Positions 33,200 to 41,335 of a DNA stretch of 64,000 bases are shown here, in pieces; positions within the stretch are counted from its first letter, which is position 1, and every line of letters starts with the position of its first letter. The position numbers and the translations under genes were made by a program. The DNA lies in contig NZ_JBPGNY010000001.1 of NCBI RefSeq assembly GCF_051133435.1, forward strand, positions 124,001-188,000, read 5' to 3'. The notes beneath the pieces were generated by a model that saw only the letters and a list, made by a program, of their open reading frames with translations, searched no databases and was not told where the DNA came from. Source of the stretch: JAAYAO01 sp051133435. GTDB lineage: Bacteria > Actinomycetota > Actinomycetes > Propionibacteriales > Propionibacteriaceae.

Positions 33200-33709
33200 T
33201 CAGGAATCGAAGCCGTACGGAATCACGGTGGCATCGTCGGACAGGGGTTGGCTGAACATCCACAGGATCGAGAACTCCTGTTCCTGGATCCGCCAGCGGC
33301 CGTCGACCTTGACGTAGCGGTCGGTGTAGGTGCCGCAGTTGATCACCTCCACCCGGTCACGGGTATTGACCTCGCGGAAGCGCAGCGTCCAACGGCCGGT
33401 GGCTTCGGTGTCGGAGATGATCTCGATATCGGGGTGCACCGCGTGGTGCATGTCGTAAACGATGTGGTTGCCGTCGTCGTCCTTGCTCAGGAAGTAGGCG
33501 TTGAACACCTGCAGCAGTTCGTCCACCGAGTTGAAGTGGCCCATCGGGCCGTAGCCCAGGCTGGCGCCCTCGGTGACGAAGCACTCCCGGAACTCGTCGA
33601 AGTTCCTGGCGTCGACCGCCCGCAGGTACCGGTGCTTGAGTTCCTCGATATCCCGGATGGCTTCGAGTCGGGCGATCCGTGCTTCCAGGGACGGGGTCGC
33701 GTCGTTCAT
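33200..33709 (-). CDS. NTF2/SnoaL-like dehydratase-type protein (copy 2)
   Basis: A 169-residue paralogue of the preceding product. Tyr28 and Asp33 keep the Y-x4-D spacing (HRYLRAVDARN), and His92 sits in MHHAVHPDIEI. ATG 33709 has a strong AAGGAG ribosome site; a longer in-frame reading upstream would run through the SDR gene and is not supported. Retention of the catalytic-type residues in both copies suggests two active enzymes or a heteromeric complex. Confidence 0.78.
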   Translation of the reverse strand: MNDATPSLEARIARLEAIRDIEELKHRYLRAVDARNFDEFRECFVTEGASLGYGPMGHFNSVDELLQVFNAYFLSKDDDGNHIVYDMHHAVHPDIEIISDTEATGRWTLRFREVNTRDRVEVINCGTYTDRYVKVDGRWRIQEQEFSILWMFSQPLSDDATVIPYGFDS

Positions 33710-33762
33710 GGGTGTTATCTCCTTGCTGGGTGGGAACCTCTGGCGCGGTGAGAACTGCCGGG

Positions 33763-34518
33763 CTACTGGGTGATCGACCAGCCTCCGTCGATCACCAGCA
33801 ACTGGCCGTTGAGGTAGGTCGCCAACGGCGACAGGCTGAACAGCACCGCCCAGGCGATCTCGTCGGGTTCGGCGACCCGGCCCAACGGAATGCGATCCAG
33901 GATGTCCTGACCAAGGTCGCTGGCGGTGAAGCCGGCCAGTCGCGGGGTGCCCACCATGCCGGGCGCCACCGCGTTGAAGCGGGCCTCGGTACTGCGGTAG
34001 GCCGACAGGTGGCGGATGTACCCGGCGATACCGGCCTTGGCCGCCGAGTACCAGTTCGATCCGGTGCCGACCTGGGTGCCGGCGACCGAGGCGGTGGCGC
34101 ACATGGCCGCGCCCACGACACCCGGTTCGGTGCTGCCGCCGGGTTCGCCGGCCAGCCAGGCATCGGTGGCAGCGCGGATCGAGCCGAGCACCAGCCGAAC
34201 ACCCTCGTCGAAGGACAGGTCGAGGTAGGACGGCGGGCCGGCGTTGTTCACCAGGTAACGCACCCTGCCCTCGGCATGGGCGGCCTGCATCGCCTGTTCG
34301 ATGGCCTCGTAGTCACCCACGTCGACGCCCCGGGCCAGCGCGCGACCCCCGGAGTTGTTGATTTCCTCGGCCACCGCCTCGGCCCCATCGAGGTTCAGGT
34401 CCCAGGCCTCGACCTCCAGGCCGAGTTCGGCGGCACGCGTTGCGACGCACCGTCCGATGCCACTGGCGGCGCCGGTGACGACGATCCGATCACCGGCGGT
34501 GAAGTTCAGGTCGGTCAT
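33763..34518 (-). CDS. SDR-family oxidoreductase
   Basis: A 251-residue classical short-chain dehydrogenase with TGAASGIG at 15-22, NNAG at 91-94 and catalytic Tyr157 and Lys161 (YSAAK). Asp40 in AWDLN indicates preference for NAD(H). It is 53 bases upstream of the dehydratase-like pair on the same strand, so a hydroxyl/keto interconversion followed by dehydration of the same compound is a fair reading. It is related to 3alpha- and 7alpha-hydroxysteroid-type dehydrogenases only at the family level. Confidence 0.88.
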   Translation of the reverse strand: MTDLNFTAGDRIVVTGAASGIGRCVATRAAELGLEVEAWDLNLDGAEAVAEEINNSGGRALARGVDVGDYEAIEQAMQAAHAEGRVRYLVNNAGPPSYLDLSFDEGVRLVLGSIRAATDAWLAGEPGGSTEPGVVGAAMCATASVAGTQVGTGSNWYSAAKAGIAGYIRHLSAYRSTEARFNAVAPGMVGTPRLAGFTASDLGQDILDRIPLGRVAEPDEIAWAVLFSLSPLATYLNGQLLVIDGGWSITQ

Positions 34519-34540
34519 GCAGTTTCTCCTTCGGTCGCGC

Positions 34541-36157
34541 TCACGGTGCTATCCACGCCCGCCCCAACAACACGGTGCCGTATCCGGCCGGTTCGATGCC
34601 GTGGACGTTCTTGGGCCAGGCCAACACGTCCGACATGGCACCCAGGCTGACGAAGGGGACGTCGTCGTTGATGCTCTGCTGCAACTCGTTGAGGATCCGC
34701 TGCTGACTCTCGGCGTCCGGTGCGGAGCGGAACTTGTCGATCAGAGCGTCGCGTTCGGGTGTTGTTGCGGTGCCGAACAACTGGTTGCCGTCACTGTGCA
34801 GGGCCGCACTGAGTCGGCCGTAGACATCCGATTCCATTATCCCGACGGCCCAGTAGACGGTGTCGTAGTCCTTCTTGAAGATGCGTTCCACCTGCTCGGG
34901 CACGCTGCGCAGCAGGTCGACCTCGACGGTGAGCCCGACCGCTTCCCATTGGGCCTGCACCGCCAGTGCCACATCCTGACCCGAACTGGTGCCCAGGTAC
35001 TTGACGGTGCCGTCGAAGCCGTCGGCCTTGGCCTCCTCGATCAGTCGCTTGGCCTCTTCGGGATCGGGTTCGAGCCCCTGTTGTTCGGTGTGCCATTGCG
35101 AGTACTCGGGGAACAGGCTGGAACTGTGGATGCCCTTGCCGTCGAAGGCGCGCTCGTAGACGACCTTCGGGTCGATGGCCAGCTGCAGCGCCTTTCGCAC
35201 CCGTGGGTCGGAGCCGGGCCGGCCCTCATCGGCGTTGATCTGGAGCACCGCCCCGCCACCGATCATGGCCATCGAGCCGCAGTATTCGTCCTCGGCGAAG
35301 AGGTCCTGCACCTGGTTGGGGCTTCGCAGCATCGCCACCTGGGCACCGCCGGACTGCAGGGTTTCGATATTGGTTTGCGCCGAACCGAGGTAGATGAAGC
35401 GCACCCCCTCCAGGTGGGGTTTGCCGGCCCAGTACTTCTCGTTGGCGCTCATCGTGATGCTCTCGCGCGGGACGTGCTTGTCCAGCACGAACGGGCCCGC
35501 CCCGATCGGCGTGAACGCTTCGCCCGCACCGGAGGAGGGAGCGACGATCATCCCCGGCCCGAGGGAGAGCATCACCTCGAAGGTCGACCAGGGCTTGGCC
35601 AGGGTGATCTGTACGGTGCGCTCATCGGTGACCTCGACCGCCGAGACCGAAGAGTTCCACAGTGCACCGTCGGGAGCAGTGGGTGTCTTGGCGTACCGTT
35701 CCATGCTCCACTTGACGGCTTCGGCATCGACCGGTGAGCCATCGCTGAAGGTCGCGTCCTCGCGAAGGGTGACGGTGTACTGCGAGAAGTCGTCGTTGGC
35801 CTCGACCGCCTCGGCCAACTGCGGCACGTATTTCTTGGCGGCAGGGTCGTAACGCAGGAGGGGTTCGAACACCGCAAGCACCTCGACGCCACCGGTAGCG
35901 GCCGGCGGGCGGGTCACGGCCGGGTCGATCGCCGGTGGTTCGGTGAGCATCGCCAGGGTCAGCGTGCCACCCGCGACCGGGTCGCCGGGCGCCTCATCGG
36001 TACAGATCGGGCCGTCCTTGAACTCGAATCCGCCGTCCGATCGGGCGGTGTCCGACCCCGGGTCGCCGGCCTGACGGTCGCCGCCGGTGGCGCAACCGGC
36101 CAGCAACAGCGCGGCCGCGATGAATCCCATCCCCACTTTGGAGAGTCCGTACCGCAT
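34541..36157 (-). CDS. Family-5 ABC substrate-binding lipoprotein (copy 1)
   Basis: A 538-residue peptide/nickel-type (SBP_bac_5) binding protein. The signal peptide ends in lipobox LAGC near residue 22. Family segments are present: FEPLLRYDPAAKKYVPQLAE, FSDGSPVDAEAVKWSMERY and YWAGKPHLEGVRFIYLG. It lies 22 bases downstream of, and reads away into, the SDR-dehydratase cluster, so it may deliver that pathway's substrate. No matching permease or ATPase genes are present in the window. It is homologous to but clearly diverged from the two binding proteins at 36.3 and 41.3 kb. Confidence 0.88.
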   Translation of the reverse strand: MRYGLSKVGMGFIAAALLLAGCATGGDRQAGDPGSDTARSDGGFEFKDGPICTDEAPGDPVAGGTLTLAMLTEPPAIDPAVTRPPAATGGVEVLAVFEPLLRYDPAAKKYVPQLAEAVEANDDFSQYTVTLREDATFSDGSPVDAEAVKWSMERYAKTPTAPDGALWNSSVSAVEVTDERTVQITLAKPWSTFEVMLSLGPGMIVAPSSGAGEAFTPIGAGPFVLDKHVPRESITMSANEKYWAGKPHLEGVRFIYLGSAQTNIETLQSGGAQVAMLRSPNQVQDLFAEDEYCGSMAMIGGGAVLQINADEGRPGSDPRVRKALQLAIDPKVVYERAFDGKGIHSSSLFPEYSQWHTEQQGLEPDPEEAKRLIEEAKADGFDGTVKYLGTSSGQDVALAVQAQWEAVGLTVEVDLLRSVPEQVERIFKKDYDTVYWAVGIMESDVYGRLSAALHSDGNQLFGTATTPERDALIDKFRSAPDAESQQRILNELQQSINDDVPFVSLGAMSDVLAWPKNVHGIEPAGYGTVLLGRAWIAP

Positions 36158-36314
36158 CGAAAACCTCCCGCGGAGAAAAGCCTTGCGGTGAGGCTAGTGC
36201 CGATGGACTGGCCAGCAAACACATTGTCCCAGAGGGGCTCTTACTCAACGGGAGGTTGCCCCGTCCCCGAGCTCGCAACTGCCAACATCGGCGACATCCC
36301 GGAAGGAATCCGCT

Positions 36315-37919
36315 ATGCGCAAGAAACTCCTCGCTTCGTTGGCAGTGGCCGGTTTGGTCCTGTTGTCCGCCTGTGGTGCTCGAACGCCCGATGATCCGGC
36401 TGGTGAACCGACCTCGGGGAAGAAGGCCGACGAGCTGGCGCACTACTTCGGTGACGTCCAGAAGGAGCCGAGCGGCACTCCCAAGGACACGCTGAACTTC
36501 GGGGCCTTCCAGGAACCGGCTGCGCTGGATCCGGTGGTCGCTCAGGGCACCGGCACCTCGGGTGGCAACGAGTTGAACGCCATCTACGACACGTTGTTGA
36601 CCTATAACGCCGAGACCCTCGAATACGGTCCCCGACTGGCCGAGTCGTACAGCTACAACGACGACGGCACCGAACTCACCCTGAACCTCCGCAAGGGCGT
36701 GAAGTTCAGCGACGGCACCCCGTTCAATGCCGAAGCGGTGATCTTCAGCCTGAAACGTCACATCGAGACCCCATCGCGGTTCGGTGCGGCGATCGGCCTG
36801 GCCTCGAAGATGGAAGCCGTGGACGAGCACACGGTTCGATTGAGCTTCGAGCAGCCGAACTACGGCATTCTGGGCGATCTGACCAACATGCCGGGAGCCA
36901 TCGTGTCGCCCACCGCGGTGCAGAAGCTGGGTAAGGAGGGGTTCGGCAACAAACCCGTCGGGGCCGGGCCCTACCTGTTGGAGCGGTGGGCGCCGGGTGA
37001 GGATCTCGTCCTGACCGCCAACCCCGACTATTGGGGTGGGGAACCCAAGACAAACACCCTGCGCTTCGTCTACCTGGGCTCGGGCGAAACGACCGCCGAC
37101 AGCCTGGCTTCAGGGTCGATCGATGCGATGTTCACCCGCGAGGCGATCATCTCCAACCGACTCTTGAACGAGTCGCGCGGCTTCATCGAGCCGACGTCGA
37201 TGGCCCAGATCATGTTCATGAGCACTCGGGAAGGCCGTGCCACCGCCGATCCGCGCCTGCGCAAGGCTCTGGTGATGGCAATCGATCCGAAGGTGATCAA
37301 CGACCGGGCCTACGAGGGCACCGCGATCCCGAGCAAGAACTACGTCCCGGAGGGCGCAGCCCTGTTCGGCAAGAACACCACCTTGGAATACGACCCCGAG
37401 GGGGCCAAGAAGCTGGTTGAAGAAGCCAAGGCCGACGGCTTCGACGGCAACATCGACTTGATGTGCGACCAGACGGCGCAGGAGCGCGATGTCTGCCAGG
37501 TGCTGGAGGCGCAGTTCAACGCAGTGGGGTTCACGACCAAAACCGACTTCCGCCGCGACAAGGTGCAACAGATTTGGGTACAGCGGGAGTTCGAGGTCGG
37601 CCTGACCAGTCAGGCGATGCCCGATACCGACATCGGCTCGGTGGCCTGGAACAACTACGGCTCCACCTCGGCCACCAATGTCACCGGGTACGACAACCCG
37701 GACTTCGACAAGGCGGCGATCGAGATGCGCGGCGCCAAGACCACCGACGACAAGCGCAAGGCCCTGACCAACATCCAAACGGCCCTGGACGAGGATCCGC
37801 CGGTCGCGATGCTCGCCACGATGGCCACCACGGTCGCTTGGAATGAGAACGTCACCGGCATCGAACCTGCGGGCGCCTACACCGTCCACTTGGACAAGGC
37901 GGTCGTCACCCAGAAGTAG
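36315..37919 (+). CDS. Family-5 ABC substrate-binding lipoprotein (copy 2)
   Basis: A 534-residue binding protein with signal peptide and lipobox LSAC (Cys near 20). It has the SBP_bac_5 signatures LTYNAETLEYGPRLAESY and FSDGTPFNAEAVIFSLKRH. By eye about two thirds of residues match the copy at 41.3 kb, including GTAIPSK and DPPVAMLATMATTVAWNENVTGIEPAGAYTV-like ends. The gene is divergent from copy 1 across 157 bases. The final codons form one half of a 16-bp direct repeat that recurs at 41231. Permease genes are absent. Confidence 0.9.
   Translation: MRKKLLASLAVAGLVLLSACGARTPDDPAGEPTSGKKADELAHYFGDVQKEPSGTPKDTLNFGAFQEPAALDPVVAQGTGTSGGNELNAIYDTLLTYNAETLEYGPRLAESYSYNDDGTELTLNLRKGVKFSDGTPFNAEAVIFSLKRHIETPSRFGAAIGLASKMEAVDEHTVRLSFEQPNYGILGDLTNMPGAIVSPTAVQKLGKEGFGNKPVGAGPYLLERWAPGEDLVLTANPDYWGGEPKTNTLRFVYLGSGETTADSLASGSIDAMFTREAIISNRLLNESRGFIEPTSMAQIMFMSTREGRATADPRLRKALVMAIDPKVINDRAYEGTAIPSKNYVPEGAALFGKNTTLEYDPEGAKKLVEEAKADGFDGNIDLMCDQTAQERDVCQVLEAQFNAVGFTTKTDFRRDKVQQIWVQREFEVGLTSQAMPDTDIGSVAWNNYGSTSATNVTGYDNPDFDKAAIEMRGAKTTDDKRKALTNIQTALDEDPPVAMLATMATTVAWNENVTGIEPAGAYTVHLDKAVVTQK
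37904..37919 (+). repeat. Left copy of 16-bp direct repeat (end of binding-protein gene)
   Basis: CGTCACCCAGAAGTAG forms the last codons and stop of the copy-2 binding-protein gene. The same sequence with one change is found at 41231-41246, so the two copies bracket the 3.3-kb ankyrin/GT-C/sigma cassette. Confidence 0.6.
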
Positions 37920-37945
37920 GACGTGTTGCCACGCCGCCCCCTAGG

Positions 37946-38434
37946 ATGGCCGAAACAACGGCGACGGCGGAAGAGCGAGCTTTCATGGCAACGATGGACG
38001 AAAGACGAATGATTCGACTGCTTGTCAATCCGGACGACAAGCAGGCTCTGGATGCGTTCATCGCCGAATACGGCGTCGATGCCGTCGACCGCGATGGCAG
38101 AACATTTCTGATGTCGGCCGTTGCCAAGAACAACCTCGAACTGGTGTCGTACCTGATCGGCAAGAACTACGACCTTTCCGCCACTGACAACCAGGGCATG
38201 ACGGCTCTGCACATGGCGGCGATCCACGACTTCCCCGAGGTGGCCGAACTGCTGTTGGACCACGGCGCCGAGATCGACCCGACCGATGCCTGGGGCAACA
38301 CCCCGCTGTGGCGGGCGGCGATGAACTCCCCGGAGCAGAACAGCGCGACGGCGAATCTGCTGCTCGCCCGGGGCGCGGATGCCGGTAAGGAGAACAACTC
38401 CGGCGTGGCACCCAGTGCCCTGCTGCACAACTGA
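37946..38434 (+). CDS. Ankyrin-repeat protein
   Basis: A 162-residue cytosolic protein with about four ankyrin repeats: DRDGRTFLMSAVAKNNLELV, DNQGMTALHMAAIHDFPEVA and DAWGNTPLWRAAMN are clear units. Ankyrin repeats mediate protein binding; no catalytic domain is present. The start may be ATG 37946 or one of the in-frame ATGs at 37985 and 37994, as no ribosome site is strong. It lies just inside the left border of the bracketed cassette and converges on the GT-C-like gene with 3 bases between stops. Confidence 0.82.
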   Translation: MAETTATAEERAFMATMDERRMIRLLVNPDDKQALDAFIAEYGVDAVDRDGRTFLMSAVAKNNLELVSYLIGKNYDLSATDNQGMTALHMAAIHDFPEVAELLLDHGAEIDPTDAWGNTPLWRAAMNSPEQNSATANLLLARGADAGKENNSGVAPSALLHN

Positions 38435-38437
38435 CGG

Positions 38438-39646
38438 CTACCCCGTCCCTCCGGACGAAACAGTCCCAGGGCGCAGAGCTTGTGCGTCCGTGGTGTCCGG
38501 CGAAAGCGCCTTGACCGGGCGCGTGGCCGCCACACCGATCAGCAACACGGCCAGCACGAGGGCAACTGCCGGGATGCGGAACATCTCGTGCGGATACATC
38601 AGGGTGCGCCAACCGAGACAGGTCACCACGGCCGCTTGCAGCAGAACCACCCACGACAGGGCGTCGCGCCGTCGGACGGCGATGACGCTCGCGACCGTCA
38701 GAACAACGGCGATTGCGATGATGCCGGGCACGACCGTGGTGCCGATCTGAGAGCTGAAGAAGTCTCGCTCCCGGAGGGCTGCTGCGTAGTCGAAGATCTG
38801 GAACCAACCCCGCAACGGCAGGTCGATGTTGCCCTCGTCGTACGTCTTGGCGGCGGCGTCGAAGCGGTTGCGGACGAAGTACAGCCAGGCACCCAATGCC
38901 AGTGGCCCGGCAAGAAACGCGAGCAGGCGACCTGGGTGTAGTCGACGCCGCCCGACCACTGCCACCCCCTCGGCGATGGCCAGGGCTACCGGCACGAGCA
39001 CCAACTGCTCCTTGAGCAGACACAGAGCCACCACCATGATGGCCAGCACCGCCGGGTTCGATCGCGGTCGGGTCAACCACAGCAGGACGGCACAGGTCAG
39101 GGCCACCTGCGCGGGTTCGGTGAGAGCCGTGGAACTGCTGTACAACAGGCCGGGACTCATCGCGACGGCCAGGCCCCACCACGGTGAACCACCCAGGCGG
39201 GCAACGAGCCGGGACGCGAAGAACCCCGCCGCGAACATCGACCCCAAGCTCATTAGCCAGAACACCCAGGGCAATAACGAAACTTGCCCCGCGCTCATCA
39301 CTGCAGCCACCCACGAGTACAGCGGATGTCCATACCGGTAGGCGGCGAGATCAATGAGGGTGTGAGCCTGTCCCATTGCGAAGGGATCCAGGGCCATCGC
39401 GTAGAAGTAGACGCCGTCATAGTGCTCTGTGGACGAAACGAAATGAAACCCCGGGTCGATCGCACGGATGTACTCGGCCATTGGAGAAGCCTCCGACACA
39501 TTGAGCAGAAGACTCGGATGGAATGCCGGGCGCTTGGCCGCCCACTGGGTAATGAGTGCAGCGAGAAACGCCGACAGACCGCACCAAAGAGCAACGACTT
39601 CAGGTTTTGTCGGCCGGCGGAGTACTGGCCAAGGCATCATGTCCAT
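38438..39646 (-). CDS. GT-C-type polytopic glycosyltransferase-like protein
   Basis: A 402-residue membrane protein with about ten hydrophobic helices. The first extracytoplasmic loop carries HYDGVYFYAMALDPF near 70-84, the D-G-x-Y-Y pattern seen in actinobacterial GT-C (GT39/87-like) mannosyl- or arabinosyltransferases that use polyprenyl-phosphate sugars. The Asp in this loop is the likely catalytic acid. The substrate cannot be assigned. It is divergent from the sigma-factor gene and lies inside the direct-repeat-bracketed cassette. Confidence 0.7.
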   Translation of the reverse strand: MDMMPWPVLRRPTKPEVVALWCGLSAFLAALITQWAAKRPAFHPSLLLNVSEASPMAEYIRAIDPGFHFVSSTEHYDGVYFYAMALDPFAMGQAHTLIDLAAYRYGHPLYSWVAAVMSAGQVSLLPWVFWLMSLGSMFAAGFFASRLVARLGGSPWWGLAVAMSPGLLYSSSTALTEPAQVALTCAVLLWLTRPRSNPAVLAIMVVALCLLKEQLVLVPVALAIAEGVAVVGRRRLHPGRLLAFLAGPLALGAWLYFVRNRFDAAAKTYDEGNIDLPLRGWFQIFDYAAALRERDFFSSQIGTTVVPGIIAIAVVLTVASVIAVRRRDALSWVVLLQAAVVTCLGWRTLMYPHEMFRIPAVALVLAVLLIGVAATRPVKALSPDTTDAQALRPGTVSSGGTG

Positions 39647-39674
39647 ACCGGCACTTACGTGAGTTGATTGCCAA

Positions 39675-39700
39675 AGGTTCTGCCCCTGCAGACAGAACCT
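39675..39700. promoter_or_regulatory. Inverted repeat in the GT-C/sigma divergent promoter
   Basis: AGGTTCTG (39675-39682) and CAGAACCT (39693-39700) are perfect 8-bp arms around a 10-base spacer. It lies 70 bases before the sigma-factor start. It could be an operator or part of an autoregulated promoter; no T-tract supports a terminator. Confidence 0.4.
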
Positions 39701-39770
39701 CTCGGCCAGAACTCGCGTTCATGAAGGCGTGGGTAGAGCACGGGCACGACTGTCAACCCAGAGGACAGAG

Positions 39771-40280
39771 GTGGTGGAAACGACTGACTTCGATGACTTC
39801 GTGCGTGCCACGTCTGGTCGTCTACTGGGAGCTGCCCGACTGCTGTGCGGATCGGTCGACCGGGCAGAAGATCTGGTGCAGGACGCATATGCGCGCGCCT
39901 ATCTCAAATGGGACCGGATCCGAGATGAAGAACCATATGCCTATGTCCGGCGCATCGTTATCAACCGCAACACCGACTGGTGGCGCGGAGGTTGGTGGCG
40001 AGAGCACCCCCGTGACTACATAGAGGACCATCCCGCGAGGACCGACTTCGTGAGCGACCTCGCCACCCGTGACAGCGTCTATCGTTCCTTGCGCGAACTG
40101 ACCCGTCGCGAGCGAGCAGTCATCGTCCTGCGTTACTTCGAAGGCGCTTCCGAGAAAGAAATCGCCGACATCTTGAACGTCGCGGTCGGCACCGTGAAGA
40201 GCACAGCCAATCGCGCTCTGACCAAGATGCGCCGTTCGACCCACCTAACACTCGACATCGAGGAGGAAGCCGATGACTGA
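39771..40280 (+). CDS. SigE-family RNA polymerase sigma factor
   Basis: A 169-residue group-4 sigma factor. Region 2 covers about 5-75 (FVRATSGRLLGAARLLCGSVDRAEDLVQDA, then YAYVRRIVINRNTDWWR) and region 4 about 105-160 (LTRRERAVIVLRYFEGASEKEIADILNVAVGTVKSTANRAL). This belongs to the actinobacterial SigE-like subfamily, which typically pairs with a membrane partner encoded just downstream. GTG 39771 is preceded by AGAGGA. The next gene overlaps its end by 8 bases. Base composition here is visibly less GC-rich than the flanks. Confidence 0.88.
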   Translation: MVETTDFDDFVRATSGRLLGAARLLCGSVDRAEDLVQDAYARAYLKWDRIRDEEPYAYVRRIVINRNTDWWRGGWWREHPRDYIEDHPARTDFVSDLATRDSVYRSLRELTRRERAVIVLRYFEGASEKEIADILNVAVGTVKSTANRALTKMRRSTHLTLDIEEEADD

Positions 40281-41049
40281 TCTGCACAAGAAGCTCAGCG
40301 AAGCGGCCGGCCATCCCGAGGCAATCGATCCTGTCAAAGTGACCGCCCGAGCACGTCATCTCCGGACGAGGCGTCGCACCGCCTCAGCGGTCTTGGTCAC
40401 CCTTCCGGTCGTGCTGCTTCTGTCGACTGTGTGGATCGTCACCCGACCATCGGGTACCGAAATCGCTACCCAGCCGACATCGCCGACGGGGACGCAAACC
40501 CCAGCGCCAACACATCATCCCGACGCCGACACCCCATCCAACCCTTATGACCCACGATCCTTATCCACGTGGGTGGACCGCTGGGGTTTCTCCACCGGCC
40601 CGGAATCCCGATACTCCCCCGACCACACACGTATAGCGGGACACCTCCCAACGGGTGGCATCAACGTCGGCCTGCTATGGCAACTGCACTATGCGTCCGA
40701 CACCTCTGCCCCGCTCCAATGCTCTGGTGATTTGCTCCACCTCGGTTGCGACCGATATGGCACGGCCATCCGCTACATCCGGGACTATCCGGACGGGCGA
40801 TACCTGATCATCGAACGCCTCCTACCTGACGGCACTCGACTCGCAGTGGCCATTGAGACCTCGCCGACCTTCGCAGGAACACCCGCTCAAGTTCCCAGCG
40901 TGGAGCACTACACCGATCTTGTCGCCAGCGCCCCTTACCCCGTCCCTGCAGCAGCACCTGACCCCGCTCCGGATCCCCCGGGTACGCCCCCCATCACGAT
41001 GCACGAAGTCCCCGCCATTCAGACCGACATCACAGATCCGCTCCCGTGA
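40273..41049 (+). CDS. Putative membrane-bound sigma-factor partner (anti-sigma-like)
   Basis: A 258-residue protein with a short cytosolic N-terminus (1-42, basic), one transmembrane helix at about 43-63 and an extracytoplasmic part rich in Thr, Pro and Ser. Two Cys in CSGDLLHLGC could form a disulfide. No zinc anti-sigma motif (HxxxCxxC) is present. The 8-base overlap with the sigma gene and the topology suggest it restrains that sigma factor or relays an envelope signal. It could also be an unrelated operon partner. Confidence 0.6.
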   Translation: MTDLHKKLSEAAGHPEAIDPVKVTARARHLRTRRRTASAVLVTLPVVLLLSTVWIVTRPSGTEIATQPTSPTGTQTPAPTHHPDADTPSNPYDPRSLSTWVDRWGFSTGPESRYSPDHTRIAGHLPTGGINVGLLWQLHYASDTSAPLQCSGDLLHLGCDRYGTAIRYIRDYPDGRYLIIERLLPDGTRLAVAIETSPTFAGTPAQVPSVEHYTDLVASAPYPVPAAAPDPAPDPPGTPPITMHEVPAIQTDITDPLP

Positions 41050-41230
41050 AGTCATCGCCCAGCCCACTGAGCATGCGATCTCACCAGCATTCGGTGTAAC
41101 CATCCGGCCCGAAGGGAGCGAGCCGGAGGCACGGAAGACCGCCCCAAGGACTGGCCTCGGCGCCGGAAGCGGCGGTATGGGCAGCGGGGAGTCGACAGGA
41201 TGGATCGGGCCGCATGCTCACCGTAGGCGC

Positions 41231-41246
41231 CGTCACCCAGAAATAG
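41231..41246 (+). repeat. Right copy of 16-bp direct repeat
   Basis: CGTCACCCAGAAATAG repeats the last codons of the copy-2 binding-protein gene with one G-to-A change. About 15 bases before it, CTCACCGT recalls the CTACACCGT of that gene, as if a shortened copy of its 3' end survives here. It marks the right side of the 3.3-kb cassette. The rest of the 286-base gap before the next gene shows nothing else recognisable beyond a probable promoter. Confidence 0.5.
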
Positions 41247-41335
41247 TGCGAATTCCACTCCCACTCACTGAAATGGCAGTTCTCGGACGGGGAGGCGCAG
41301 ACAGCAGCATTGGCGGTTCCAGTGAAAGGACTCCG

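Noticed and set aside
37946..41335. Integrative mobile element
   Set aside because: Direct repeats flank the segment, but no integrase, transposase or relaxase is present, so only a cassette with unknown history is claimed.
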